A stretch of DNA of 64,000 nucleotides. Source: Ecdyonurus torrentis. Its lineage: Eukaryota; Arthropoda; Insecta; Ephemeroptera; Heptageniidae. Location of the stretch: assembly GCA_949318235.1 (NCBI GenBank), contig OX439135.1:28404587-28468586 (forward strand). Direction: 5' to 3'. Of the stretch, positions 21,501 to 34,743 are shown piece by piece. Positions within the stretch are counted from its first letter, which is position 1, and every line of letters begins with the position of its first letter. Below the pieces are notes generated by a model. That model searched no databases. It was given only the letters and a program-made list of their open reading frames with translations, and was not told the DNA's origin. A program made the translations under genes and the position numbers.

Positions 21501-24500
21501 TTCTATTTCAAGAACCAAATGTTATTGAATGATAAAAATCATAATTTTTACACGATTAAAACTAGTTTTGATGATTTCTCAAAAACTAAGAATGCTACAG
21601 ACATTAAATTTGACTCAAAACATAGCTTTATCATCTCTCTACAAAAAATATGTCTCAAACTTTTTTGCTCCGACGCATACTTTTTGGGTTATTGACAATT
21701 TTAGTTTTCACTCATCATCTAGCCAAACGAAGTTATGAAATAAAGTTCAATTTCAAGAACCAACTGTTATTGAATGATAAAAATCATACTTTTTACACGA
21801 TTAAAACTAGTTTTGATGATTTCTCAAAAACTAAGAATGCTACAGACTTACAATTTGTTTCAAAACATAGCTTTATCATCTCTACAAAAAATATGTCTTA
21901 AACTTTTTTGCTCCGACGCATACTTTTTGAGTTATTGACAATTTTAGTTTTCACTCATCTTCTAGCCAAACGAAGTTATGAATTAAAGTATCTATTTCAA
22001 GAACCAAATGTTATTGAATGATAAAAATCATAAATTTTACACAATTAAAACTAGTTTTGATGATTTCTCAAAAACTAAAAATGCTACAGACATTAAATTT
22101 GACTCAAAACATAGCTTTATCATCTCTCTACAAAAAATATGTCTTAAACTTTTTTGCTCCGACGCATACTTTTTGGGTTTTTAAAAATTTTAATTTTCAC
22201 TCATCATGTAGCCAAACCAAGTCATGAAACAAAGTTTCTATTTCACGAACCAAATGTTATTGAATGATAAAAATCATACTTTTTACACGATTAAAACTAG
22301 TTTTAATGATTTCTCAGAAACTAAGAATGCTACAGACATCAAATTTAACTCAAAACACAGCTTTTTTAATTCTCTACAAAAAAGATGTCTTGAACTTTTT
22401 TGCCCCGACGCATACTTTTTGGGTTATTGACAATTTTAGTTTTCACTCATCATCTAGCCAAACGAAGTTATGAAATAAAGTTCAATTTCAAGAACCAACT
22501 GTTATTAAATGATAAAAATCATACTTTTTACACGATTAGTACTAGTTTTGATGATTTCTCAAAAACTAAGAATGCTACAGACTTACAATTTGTTTCAAAA
22601 CATAGCTTTATCATCTCTCTACAAAAAATATGTCTCAAACTTTTTTGCTCCGACGCATACTTTTTGGGTTATTGACAATTATAGTTTTCACTCATCATCT
22701 AGCCAAACGAAGTTATGAAATAAAGTTCAATTTCAAGAACCAACTGTTATTGAATGATAAAAATCATACTTTTTACACGATTAAAACTAGTTTTGATGAT
22801 TTCTCAAAAACTAAGAATGCTACAGACTTACAATTTGTTTCAAAACATAGCTTTATCATCTCTCTACAAAAAATATGTCTTAAACTTTTTTGCTCCGACG
22901 CATACTTTTTGAGTTATTGACAATTTTAGTTTTCACTCATCTTCTAGCCAAACGAAGTTATGAAATAAAGTATCTATTTCAAGAACCAAATGTTATTGAA
23001 TGATAAAAATCATAAATTTTACACGATTAAAACTAGTTTTGATGATTTCTCAAAAACTAAGAATGCTACAGACATTAAATTTGACTCAAAACATAGCTTT
23101 TTCAATTCTTTACAGAAAAGATGTCTTGAAGTTTTTTGCTCCGACGCATACTTTTTGGGTTTTTAAAAATTTTAGTTTTCACTCATCATGTAGCCAAACC
23201 AAGTCATGAAACAAAGTTTCTATTTCAAGAACCAAATGTTATTGAATGATAAAAATCATAATTTTTACACGATTAAAACTAGTTTTGATGATTTCTCAAA
23301 AACTAAGAATGCTACAGACATTAAATTTGACTCAAAACATAGCTTTTTCATCTCTCTACAAAAAAGATGTCTGAACTTTTTTGCCCCGACGCATACATTT
23401 TGGGTTATTGACAATTTTAGTTTTCACTCATCATCTAGCCAAACCAAGTCATGAAACAAAGTTTCTATTTCAAGAACCAAATGTTATTGAATGATAAAAA
23501 TCATACTTTTTACACGATTAAAACTAGTTTAAATAATTTCTCAGAAACTAAGAATGCTACAGACATTAAATTTGACTCAAAACATAGCTTTTTCAATTCT
23601 CTACAAAAAAGATGTCTTGAACTTTTTTGCCCCGACGCATACTTTTTGGGTTATTGACAATTTTAGTTTTTACTCATCATCTAGCCAAACGAAGTTATGA
23701 AATAAAGTTCAATTTCAAGAACCAACTGTTATTGAATGATAAAAATCATACTTTTTACACGATTAGTACTATTTTTGATGATTTCTCAAAAACTAAGAAT
23801 GCTACAGACTTACAATTTGTTTCAAAACATAGCTTTATCATCTCTCTACAAAAAATATGTCTTAAACTTTTTTGCTCCGACGCATACTTTTTGAGTTATT
23901 GACAATTTTAGTTTTCACTCATCTTCTAGCCAAACGAAGTTATGAAATAAAGTATCTATTTCAAGAAGCAAATGTTATTGAATGATAAAAATCATAATTT
24001 TTACACGATTAAAACTAGTTTTGATGATTTCTCAAAAACTAAGAATGCTACAGACATTACATTTGACTCAAAACATAGCTTTTTCAATTCTTTACAGAAA
24101 AGATGTCTTGAAGTTTTTTGCTCCGACGCATACTTTTTGGGTTTTTAAAAATTTTAGTTTTCACTCATCATGTAGCCAAACCAAGTCATGAAACAAAGTT
24201 TCTATTTCAAGAACCAAATGTTATTGAATGATAAAAATCATAATTTTTACACGATTAAAACTAGTTTTGATGATTTCTCAAAAACTAAGAATGCTACAGA
24301 CATTAAATTTGACTCAAAACATAGCTTTATCATCTCTCTACAAAAAATATGTCTCAAACTTTTTTGCTCCGACGCATACTTTTTGGGTTATTGACAATTT
24401 TAGTTTTCACTCATCATCTAGCCAAACGAAGTTATGAAATAAAGTTCAATTTCAAGAACCAACTGTTATTGAATGATAAAAATCATACTTTTTACACGAT

Positions 24501-24922
24501 TAAAACTAGTTTTGATGATTTCTCAAAAACTAAGAATGCTACAGACTTACAATTTGTTTCAAAACATAGCTTTATCATCTCTACAAAAAATATGTCTTAA
24601 ACTTTTTTGCTCCGACGCATACTTTTTGAGTTATTGACAATTTTAGTTTTCACTCATCTTCTAGCCAAACGAAGTTATGAATTAAAGTATCTATTTCAAG
24701 AACCAAATGTTATTGAATGATAAAAATCATAAATTTTACACAATTAAAACTAGTTTTGATGATTTCTCAAAAACTAAAAATGCTACAGACATTAAATTTG
24801 ACTCAAAACATAGCTTTTTCAATTCTCTACAGAAAAGATGACTTGAAGTTTTTTGCTCCGACGCATACTTTTTGGGTTTTTAAAAATTTTAGTTTTCACT
24901 CATCATGTAGCCAAACCAAGTC
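18541..24922 (+). repeat. Long HOR copy 2 (6382 bp, 26 monomers)
   Basis: Order: A+ 18541, B, C5 19034, D3 19280, A2 19525, D4, D1 20016, C3 20261, E 20507, F 20752, D2a 20998, C4 21243, E2 21489, D3-del 21735, C2/D3-tail chimera 21978, then A2 22224, D4, D1 22715, C3 22960, E 23206, F 23451, D2a 23697, C4 23942, E2 24188, D3-del 24434, C2/C chimera 24677. The stretch starting at A2 is duplicated with an offset of 2699 bp (11 monomers). Confidence 0.93.
21978..22223 (+). repeat. Chimeric monomer C2 head / D3-type end
   Basis: C2 marks run to cattaaatttgactc, then ctttatcatctctctac and a D3 end (ggtttttaaaaattttaattttc). This junction restarts the HOR at A2 and creates the 2699-bp internal duplication of copy 2. 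Confidence 0.87.
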
Positions 24923-27900
24923 ATGAAACATAGTTTCTATTTCACGAACCAAATGTTATTGAATGATAAAAAATCATACTTTTTACACGATTAAAACTAG
25001 TTTTAATGATTTCTCAGAAACTAAGAATGCTACAGACATCAAATTTGACTCAAAACACAGCTTTTTTAATTCTCTACAAAAAAGATGTCTTGAACTTTTT
25101 TGCCCCGACGCATACATTTTGGGTTATTGACAATTTTAGTTTTCACTCATCATCTAGCCAAACCAAGCCATGAAACAAAGTTTCTATTTCAAGAACCAAA
25201 TGTTATTGAATGATAAAAATCATACTTTTTACACGATTAAAACTAGTTTTGATGATTTCTCAAAAACTAAGAATGCTACAGACTTACAATTTGTTTCAAA
25301 ACATAGCTTTATCATCTCTCTACAAAAAATATGTCTTAAACTTTTTTGCTCCGACGCATACTTTTTGAGTTATTGACAATTTTAGTTTTCACTCATCTTC
25401 TAGCCAAACGAAGTTATGAAATAAAGTATCTATTTCAAGAACCAAATGTTATTGAATGATAAAAATCATAATTTTTACACGATTAAAACTAGTTTTGATG
25501 ATTTCTCAAAAACTAAGAATGCTACAGACATTAAATTTGACTCAAAACATAGCTTTTTCAATTCTCTACAGAAAAGATGTCTTGAACTTTTTTGCCCCGA
25601 CGCATATTTTTTGGGTTATTGACAATTTTAGTTTTCACTCATCATCTAGCCAAACGAAGTTATGAAATAAAGTTCAATTTCAAGAACCAACTGTTATTGA
25701 ATGATAAAAATCATACTTTTTACACGATTAAAACTAGTTTTGATGATTTCTCAAAAACTAAGAATGCTACAGACTTACAATTTGTTTCAAAACATAGCTT
25801 TATCATCTCTCTACAAAAAATATGTCTTAAACTTTTTTGCTCCGACGCATACTTTTTGGGTTTTTAAAAATTTTAATTTTCACTCATCATGTAGCCAAAC
25901 CAAGTCATGAAACAAAGTTTCTATTTCACGAACCAAATGTTATTGAATGATAAAAATCATACTTTTTACACGATTAAAACTAGTTTTAATGATTTCTCAG
26001 AAACTAAGAATGCTACAGACATCAAATTTAACTCAAAACACAGCTTTTTTAATTCTCTACAAAAAAGATGTCTTGAACTTTTTTGCCCCGACGCATACTT
26101 TTTGGGTTATTGACAATTTTAGTTTTCACTCATCATCTAGCCAAACGAAGTTATGAAATAAAGTTCAATTTCAAGAACCAACTGTTATTAAATGATAAAA
26201 ATCATACTTTTTACACGATTAGTACTAGTTTTGATGATTTCTCAAAAACTAAGAATGCTACAGACTTACAATTTGTTTCAAAACATAGCTTTATCATCTC
26301 TCTACAAAAAATATGTCTCAAACTTTTTTGCTCCGACGCATACTTTTTGGGTTATTGACAATTTTAGTTTTCACTCATCATCTAGCCAAACGAAGTTATG
26401 AAATAAAGTTCAATTTCAAGAACCAACTGTTATTGAATGATAAAAATCATACTTTTTACACGATTAAAACTAGTTTTGATGATTTCTCAAAAACTAAGAA
26501 TGCTACAGACTTACAATTTGTTTCAAAACATAGCTTTATCATCTCTCTACAAAAAATATGTCTTAAACTTTTTTGCTCCGACGCATACTTTTTGAGTTAT
26601 TGACAATTTTAGTTTTCACTCATCTTCTAGCCAAACGAAGTTATGAAATAAAGTATCTATTTCAAGAACCAAATGTTATTGAATGATAAAAATCATAAAT
26701 TTTACACGATTAAAACTAGTTTTGATGATTTCTCAAAAACTAAGAATGCTACAGACATTAAATTTGACTCAAAACATAGCTTTTTCAATTCTTTACAGAA
26801 AAGATGTCTTGAAGTTTTTTGCTCCGACGCATACTTTTTGGGTTTTTAAAAATTTTAGTTTTCACTCATCATGTAGCCAAACCAAGTCATGAAACAAAGT
26901 TTCTATTTCAAGAACCAAATGTTATTGAATGATAAAAATCATAATTTTTACACGATTAAAACTAGTTTTGATGATTTCTCAAAAACTAAGAATGCTACAG
27001 ACTTTAAATTTGACTCAAAACATAGCTTTTTCATCTCTCTACAAAAAAGATGTCTGAACTTTTTTGCCCCGACACATACATTTTGGGTTATTGACAATTT
27101 TAGTTTTCACTCATCATCTAGCCAAACCAAGTCATGAAACAAAGTTTCTATTTCAAGAACCAAATGTTATTGAATGATAAAAATCATACTTTTTACACGA
27201 TTAAAACTAGTTTAAATAATTTCTCAGAAACTAAGAATGCTACAGACATTAAATTTGACTCAAAACATAGCTTTTTCAATTCTCTACAAAAAAGATGTCT
27301 TGAACTTTTTTGCCCCGACGCATACTTTTTGGGTTATTGACAATTTTAGTTTTTACTCATCATCTAGCCAAACGAAGTTATGAAATAAAGTTCAATTTCA
27401 AGAACCAACTGTTATTGAATGATAAAAATCATACTTTTTACACGATTAGTACTATTTTTGATGATTTCTCAAAAACTAAGAATGCTACAGACTTACAATT
27501 TGTTTCAAAACATAGCTTTATCATCTCTCTACAAAAAATATGTCTTAAACTTTTTTGCTCCGACGCATACTTTTTGAGTTATTGACAATTTTAGTTTTCA
27601 CTCATCTTCTAGCCAAACGAAGTTATGAAATAAAGTATCTATTTCAAGAAGCAAATGTTATTGAATGATAAAAATCATAATTTTTACACGATTAAAACTA
27701 GTTTTGATGATTTCTCAAAAACTAAGAATGCTACAGACATTACATTTGACTCAAAACATAGCTTTTTCAATTCTTTACAGAAAAGATGTCTTGAAGTTTT
27801 TTGCTCCGACGCATACTTTTTGGGTTTTTAAAAATTTTAGTTTTCACTCATCATGTAGCCAAACCAAGTCATGAAACAAAGTTTCTATTTCAAGAACCAA

Positions 27901-28605
27901 ATGTTATTGAATGATAAAAATCATAATTTTTACACGATTAAAACTAGTTTTGATGATTTCTCAAAAACTAAGAATGCTACAGACATTAAATTTGACTCAA
28001 AACATAGCTTTATCATCTCTCTACAAAAAATATGTCTCAAACTTTTTTGCTCCGACGCATACTTTTTGGGTTATTGACAATTTTAGTTTTCACTCATCAT
28101 CTAGCCAAACGAAGTTATGAAATAAAGTTCAATTTCAAGAACCAACTGTTATTGAATGATAAAAATCATACTTTTTACACGATTAAAACTAGTTTTGATG
28201 ATTTCTCAAAAACTAAGAATGCTACAGACTTACAATTTGTTTCAAAACATAGCTTTATCATCTCTACAAAAAATATGTCTTAAACTTTTTTGCTCCGACG
28301 CATACTTTTTGAGTTATTGACAATTTTAGTTTTCACTCATCTTCTAGCCAAACGAAGTTATGAATTAAAGTATCTATTTCAAGAACCAAATGTTATTGAA
28401 TGATAAAAATCATACTTTTTACACGATTAAAACTAGTTTAAATAATTTCTCAGAAACTAAGAATGCTACAGACATTAAATTTGACTCAAAACATAGCTTT
28501 TTCAATTCTCTACAAAAAAGATGTCTTGAACTTTTTTGCCCCGACGCATACTTTTTGGGTTATTGACAATTTTAGTTTTTACTCATCATCTAGCTAAACG
28601 AAGTT
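24923..28605 (+). repeat. Long HOR copy 3, unduplicated (15 monomers)
   Basis: Order: A+ 24923, B 25170, C5 25416, D3 25662, A2 25907, D4 26153, D1 26398, C3 26643, E 26889, F 27134, D2a 27380, C4 27625, E2 27871, D3-del 28117, then a C2/F chimera at 28360 that leaves the HOR. It is the simplest version and the best model for the ancestral unit (about 3683 bp). Private changes are actttaaatt near 27001 and gacacat near 27071. Confidence 0.92.
28360..28605 (+). repeat. Chimeric monomer C2 head / F body
   Basis: It opens atgaattaaagtatc, then has aatcatactttttacacg and the F-specific actagtttaaataattt, and ends ctagctaaacgaagtt. It ends HOR copy 3 and enters the tetramer block. The switch lies between about positions 16 and 56. 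Confidence 0.87.
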
Positions 28606-31600
28606 ATGAAATAAAGTTCAATTTCAAGAACCAACTGTTATTGAATGATAAAAATCATACTTTTTACACGATTAGTACTATTTTTGATGATTTCTCAAAA
28701 ACTAAGAATGCTACAGACTTACAATTTGTTTCAAAACATAGCTTTATCATCTCTCTACAAAAAATATGTCTTAAACTTTTTTGCTCCGACGCATACTTTT
28801 TGAGTTATTGACAATTTTAGTTTTCACTCATCTTCTAGCCAAACGAAGTTATGAAATAAAGTATCTATTTCAAGAAGCAAATGTTATTGAATGATAAAAA
28901 TCATAATTTTTACACGATTAAAACTAGTTTTGATGATTTCTCAAAAACTAAGAATGCTACAGACATTACATTTAACTCAAAACATAGCTTTTTCAATTCT
29001 TTACAGAAAAGATGTCTTGAAGTTTTTTGCTCCGACGCATACTTTTTGGGTTTTTAAAAATTTTAGTTTTCACTCATCATGTAGCCAAACCAAGTCATGA
29101 AACAAAGTTTCTATTTCAAGAACCAAATGTTATTGAATGATAAAAATCATAATTTTTACACGATTAAAACTAGTTTTGATGATTTCTCAAAAACTAAGAA
29201 TGCTACAGACATTAAATTTGACTCAAAACATAGCTTTTTCATCTCTCTACAAAAAAGATGTCTGAACTTTTTTGCCCCGACGCATACATTTTGGGTTATT
29301 GACAATTTTAGTTTTCACTCATCATCTAGCCAAACCAAGTCATGAAACAAAGTTTCTATTTCAAGAACCAAATGTTATTGAATGATAAAAATCATACTTT
29401 TTACACGATTTAAACTAGTTTAAATAAATTCTCAGAAACTAAGAATGCTACAGACATTAAATTTGACTCAAAACATAGCTTTTTCAATTCTCTACAAAAA
29501 AGATGTCTTGAACTTTTTTGCCCCGACGCATACTTTTTGGGTTATTGACAATTTTAGTTTTTACTCATCATCTAGCCAAACGAAGTTATGAAATAAAGTT
29601 CAATTTCAAGAACCAACTGTTATTGAATGATAAAAATCATACTTTTTACACGATTAGTACTAGTTTTGATGATTTCTCAAAAACTAAGAATGCTACAGAC
29701 TTACAATTTGTTTCAAAACATAGCTTTATCATCTCTCTACAAAAAATATGTCTTAAACTTTTTTGCTCCGACGCATACTTTTTGAGTTATTGACAATTTT
29801 AGTTTTCACTCATCTTCTAGCCAAACGAAGTTATGAAATAAAGTATCTATTTCAAGAAGCAAATGTTATTGAATGATAAAAATCATAATTTTTACACGAT
29901 TAAAACTAGTTTTGATGATTTCTCAAAAACTAAGAATGCTACAGACATTACATTTAACTCAAAACATAGCTTTTTCAATTCTTTACAGAAAAGATGTCTT
30001 GAAGTTTTTTGCTCCGACGCATACTTTTTGGGTTTTTAAAAATTTTAGTTTTCACTCATCATGTAGCCAAACCAAGTCATGAAACAAAGTTTCTATTTCA
30101 AGAACCAAATGTTATTGAATGATAAAAATCATAATTTTTACACGATTAAAACTAGTTTTGATGATTTCTCAAAAACTAAGAATGCTACAGACATTAAATT
30201 TGACTCAAAACATAGCTTTTTCATCTCTCTACAAAAAAGATGTCTGAACTTTTTTGCCCCGACGCATACATTTTAGGTTATTGACAATTTTAGTTTTCAC
30301 TCATCATCTAGCCAAACCAAGTCATGAAACAAAGTTTCTATTTCAAGAACCAAATGTTATTGAATGATAAAAATCATACTTTTTACACGATTTAAACTAG
30401 TTTAAATAAATTCTCAGAAACTAAGAATGCTACAGACATTAAATTTGACTCAAAACATAGCTTTTTCAATTCTCTACAAAAAAGATGTCTTGAACTTTTT
30501 TGCCCCGACGCATACTTTTTGGGTTATTGACAATTTTAGTTTTTACTCATCATCTAGCCAAACGAAGTTATGAAATAAAGTTCAATTTCAAGAACCAACT
30601 GTTATTGAATGATAAAAATCATACTTTTTACACGATTAGTACTAGTTTTGATGATTTCTCAAAAACTAAGAATGCTACAGACTTACAATTTGTTTCAAAA
30701 CATAGCTTTATCATCTCTCTACAAAAAATATGTCTTAAACTTTTTTGCTCCGACGCATACTTTTTGAGTTATTGACAATTTTAGTTTTCACTCATCTTCT
30801 AGCCAAACGAAGTTATGAAATAAAGTATCTATTTCAAGAAGCAAATGTTATTGAATGATAAAAATCATAATTTTTACACGATTAAAACTAGTTTTGATGA
30901 TTTCTCAAAAACTAAGAATGCTACAGACATTACATTTAACTCAAAACATAGCTTTTTCAATTCTTTACAGAAAAGATGTCTTGAAGTTTTTTGCTCCGAC
31001 GCATACTTTTTGGGTTTTTAAAAATTTTAGTTTTCACTCATCATGTAGCCAAACCAAGTCATGAAACAAAGTTTCTATTTCAAGAACCAAATGTTATTGA
31101 ATGATAAAAATCATAATTTTTACACGATTAAAACTAGTTTTGATGATTTCTCAAAAACTAAGAATGCTACAGACATTAAATTTGACTCAAAACATAGCTT
31201 TTTCATCTCTCTACAAAAAAGATGTCTGAACTTTTTTGCCCCGACGCATACATTTTGGGTTATTGACAATTTTAGTTTTCACTCATCATCTAGCCAAACC
31301 AAGTCATGAAACAAAGTTTCTATTTCAAGAACCAAATGTTATTGAATGATAAAAATCATACTTTTTACACGATTTAAACTAGTTTAAATAAATTCTCAGA
31401 AACTAAGAATGCTACAGACATTAAATTTGACTCAAAACATAGCTTTTTCAATTCTCTACAAAAAAGATGTCTTGAACTTTTTTGCCCCGACGCATACTTT
31501 TTGGGTTATTGACAATTTTAGTTTTTACTCATCATCTAGCCAAACGAAGTTATGAAATAAAGTTCAATTTCAAGAACCAACTGTTATTGAATGATAAAAA

Positions 31601-32533
31601 TCATACTTTTTACACGATTAGTACTAGTTTTGATGATTTCTCAAAAACTAAGAATGCTACAGACTTACAATTTGTTTCAAAACATAGCTTTATCATCTCT
31701 CTACAAAAAATATGTCTTAAACTTTTTTGCTCCGACGCATACTTTTTGAGTTATTGACAATTTTAGTTTTCACTCATCTTCTAGCCAAACGAAGTTATGA
31801 AATAAAGTATCTATTTCAAGAAGCAAATGTTATTGAATGATAAAAATCATAATTTTTACACGATTAAAACTAGTTTTGATGATTTCTCAAAAACTAAGAA
31901 TGCTACAGACATTACATTTAACTCAAAACATAGCTTTTTCAATTCTTTACAGAAAAGATGTCTTGAAGTTTTTTGCTCCGACGCATACTTTTTGGGTTTT
32001 TAAAAATTTTAGTTTTCACTCATCATGTAGCCAAACCAAGTCATGAAACAAAGTTTCTATTTCAAGAACCAAATGTTATTGAATGATAAAAATCATAATT
32101 TTTACACGATTAAAACTAGTTTTGATGATTTCTCAAAAACTAAGAATGCTACAGACATTAAATTTGACTCAAAACATAGCTTTTTCATCTCTCTACAAAA
32201 AAGATGTCTGAACTTTTTTGCCCCGACGCATACATTTTGGGTTATTGACAATTTTAGTTTTCACTCATCATCTAGCCAAACCAAGTCATGAAACAAAGTT
32301 TCTATTTCAAGAACCAAATGTTATTGAATGATAAAAATCATACTTTTTACACGATTTAAACTAGTTTAAATAAATTCTCAGAAACTAAGAATGCTACAGA
32401 CATTAAATTTGACTCAAAACATAGCTTTTTCAATTCTCTACAAAAAAGATGTCTTGAACTTTTTTGCCCCGACGCATACTTTTTGGGTTATTGACAATTT
32501 TAGTTTTTACTCATCATCTAGCCAAACGAAGTT
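28606..32533 (+). repeat. HOR block: four D2-C4-E-F' tetramers (4 x 982 bp)
   Basis: D2 starts at 28606, 29588, 30570 and 31552, exactly 982 bp apart. All four share ttacatttaactc in C4 and aaataaattctcag in F', against ttacatttgactc and aaataatttctcag elsewhere. The only differences noticed between units are gtactattttt in the first D2 (gtactagtttt later) and attttaggtt in the second E at about 30270. Confidence 0.95.
29408..29425. other. 18-bp perfect palindrome in class F'
   Basis: atttaaactagtttaaat is a perfect dyad at the same monomer positions as the class A palindrome but with different arm bases. Also at 3380-3397, 8781-8798, 30390-30407, 31372-31389, 32354-32371 and 41927-41944. 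Class F has one arm mismatch, which the F' change repairs. Confidence 0.9.
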
Positions 32534-33762
32534 ATGAAATAAAGTTCAATTTCAAGAACCAACTGTTATTGAATGATAAAAATCATACTTTTTACACGAT
32601 TAGTACTAGTTTTGATGATTTCTCAAAAACTAAGAATGCTACAGACTTACAATTTGTTTCAAAACATAGCTTTATCATCTCTCTACAAAAAATATGTCTT
32701 AAACTTTTTTGCTCCGACGCATACTTTTTGAGTTATTGACAATTTTAGTTTTCACTCATCTTCTAGCCAAACGAAGTTATGAAATAAAGTATCTATTTCA
32801 AGAAGCAAATGTTATTGAATGATAAAAATCATAATTTTTACACGATTAAAACTAGTTTTGATGATTTCTCAAAAACTAAGAATGCTACAGACATTAAATT
32901 TGACTCAAAACATAGCTTTTTCAATTCTCTACAGAAAAGATGACTTGAAGTTTTTTGCTCCGACGCATACTTTTTGGGTTTTTAAAAATTTTAGTTTTCA
33001 CTCATCATGTAGCCAAACCAAGTCATGAAACATAGTTTCTATTTCACGAACCAAATGTTATTGAATGATAAAAATCATACTTTTTACACGATTAAAACTA
33101 GTTTTAATGATTTCTCAGAAACTAAGAATGCTACAGACATCAAATTTGACTCAAAACACAGCTTTTTTAATTCTCTACAAAAAAGATGTCTTGAACTTTT
33201 TTGCCCCGACGCATACATTTTGGGTTATTGACAATTTTAGTTTTCACTCATCATCTAGCCAAACCAAGTCATGAAACAAAGTTTCTATTTCAAGAACCAA
33301 ATGTTATTGAATGATAAAAATCATACTTTTTACACGATTAAAACTAGTTTTGATGATTTCTCAAAAACTAAGAATGCTACAGACTTACAATTTGTTTCAA
33401 AACATAGCTTTATCATCTCTCTACAAAAAATATGTCTTAAACTTTTTTGCTCCGACGCATACTTTTTGAGTTATTGACAATTTTAGTTTTCACTCATCTT
33501 CTAGCCAAACGAAGTTATGAAATAAAGTATCTATTTCAAGAACCAAATGTTATTGAATGATAAAAATCATAATTTTTACACGATTAAAACTAGTTTTGAT
33601 GATTTCTCAAAAACTAAGAATGCTACAGACATCAAATTCGACTCAAAACATAGCTTTTTCAATTCTCTACAAAAAAGATGTCTTGAACTTTTTTGCTCCG
33701 ACGCATACTTTTTGGGTTATTGACAATTTTAGTTTTCACTCATCATGTAGCCAAACCAAGTC
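32534..33762 (+). repeat. Module D2-C-A-B-C6, first copy
   Basis: Monomers start at 32534 D2b, 32779 C, 33025 A, 33271 B and 33517 C6. The same five-monomer module occurs at 42107 and, with a G1-type tail on the last monomer, at 55873 and 60297. C6 is marked by catcaaattcgactc. Confidence 0.92.
33517..33762 (+). repeat. Class C6 monomer (reference copy)
   Basis: It has catcaaattcgactc, which creates a TTCG, then ttgctccgac and ttgggttatt. Starts: 33517, 43090, 46041, 49728, 50957, 54398, 58822 and, with a G1 tail, 56856 and 61280. It links the A-B pair to the G series. Confidence 0.9.
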
Positions 33763-34743
33763 ATGAAACAAAGTTTTTATTTCAAGAACCAAATGTTATT
33801 GAATGATAAAAATCATACTTTTTACACGATTAAAACTAGTTTTGATGATTTCTCAAAAACTAAGAATGCTACAGACTTACAATTTGTTTCAAAACATAGC
33901 TTTATCATCTCTCTACAAAAAATATGTCTTAAACTTTTTTGCTCCGACGCATACTTTTTGAGTTATTGACAATTTTAGTTTTCACTCATCTTCTAGCCAA
34001 ACGAAGTTATGAAATAAAGTATCTATTTCAAGAAGCAAATGTTATTGAATGATAAAAATCATAATTTTTACACGATTAAAACTAGTTTTGATGATTTCTC
34101 AAAAACTAAGAATGCTACAGACATTACATTTGACTCAAAACATAGCTTTTTCAATTCTTTACAGAAAAGATGTCTTGAAGTTTTTTGCTCCGACGCATAC
34201 TTTTTGGGTTTTTAAAAATTTTAGTTTTCACTCATCATGTAGCCAAACCAAGTCATGAAACAAAGTTTCTATTTCAAGAACCAAATGTTATTGAATGATA
34301 AAAATCATAATTTTTACACGATTAAAACTAGTTTTGATGATTTCTCAAAAACTAAGAATGCTACAGACATTAAATTTGACTCAAAACATAGCTTTATCAT
34401 CTCTCTACAAAAAATATGTCTCAAACTTTTTTGCTCCGACGCATACTTTTTGGGTTATTGACAATTTTAGTTTTCACTCATCATCTAGCCAAACGAAGTT
34501 ATGAAATAAAGTTCAATTTCAAGAACCAACTGTTATTGAATGATAAAAATCATACTTTTTACACGATTAAAACTAGTTTTGATGATTTCTCAAAAACTAA
34601 GAATGCTACAGACTTACAATTTGTTTCAAAACATAGCTTTATCATCTCTACAAAAAATATGTCTTAAACTTTTTTGCTCCGACGCATACTTTTTGAGTTA
34701 TTGACAATTTTAGTTTTCACTCATCTTCTAGCCAAACGAAGTT
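33763..34743 (+). repeat. Mixed block B-like, C4, E2, D3-del
   Basis: Monomers start at 33763 (B body with the G-type head gtttttatttc), 34009 C4, 34255 E2 and 34501 D3 with the 2-bp deletion (243 bp). The head of the first monomer is the first sign of G-type sequence in the window. Confidence 0.87.

Noticed and set aside
30265..30285. Telomere-like ttagg
   Set aside because: It is one G-to-A change in a single E monomer (attttaggtt). It is not repeated in tandem.
33517..33762. CENP-B box at attcgactcaaaacatag in C6
   Set aside because: TTCG and a following A match, but the CGGG half of the box is absent, and the other classes lack TTCG here except some G monomers.
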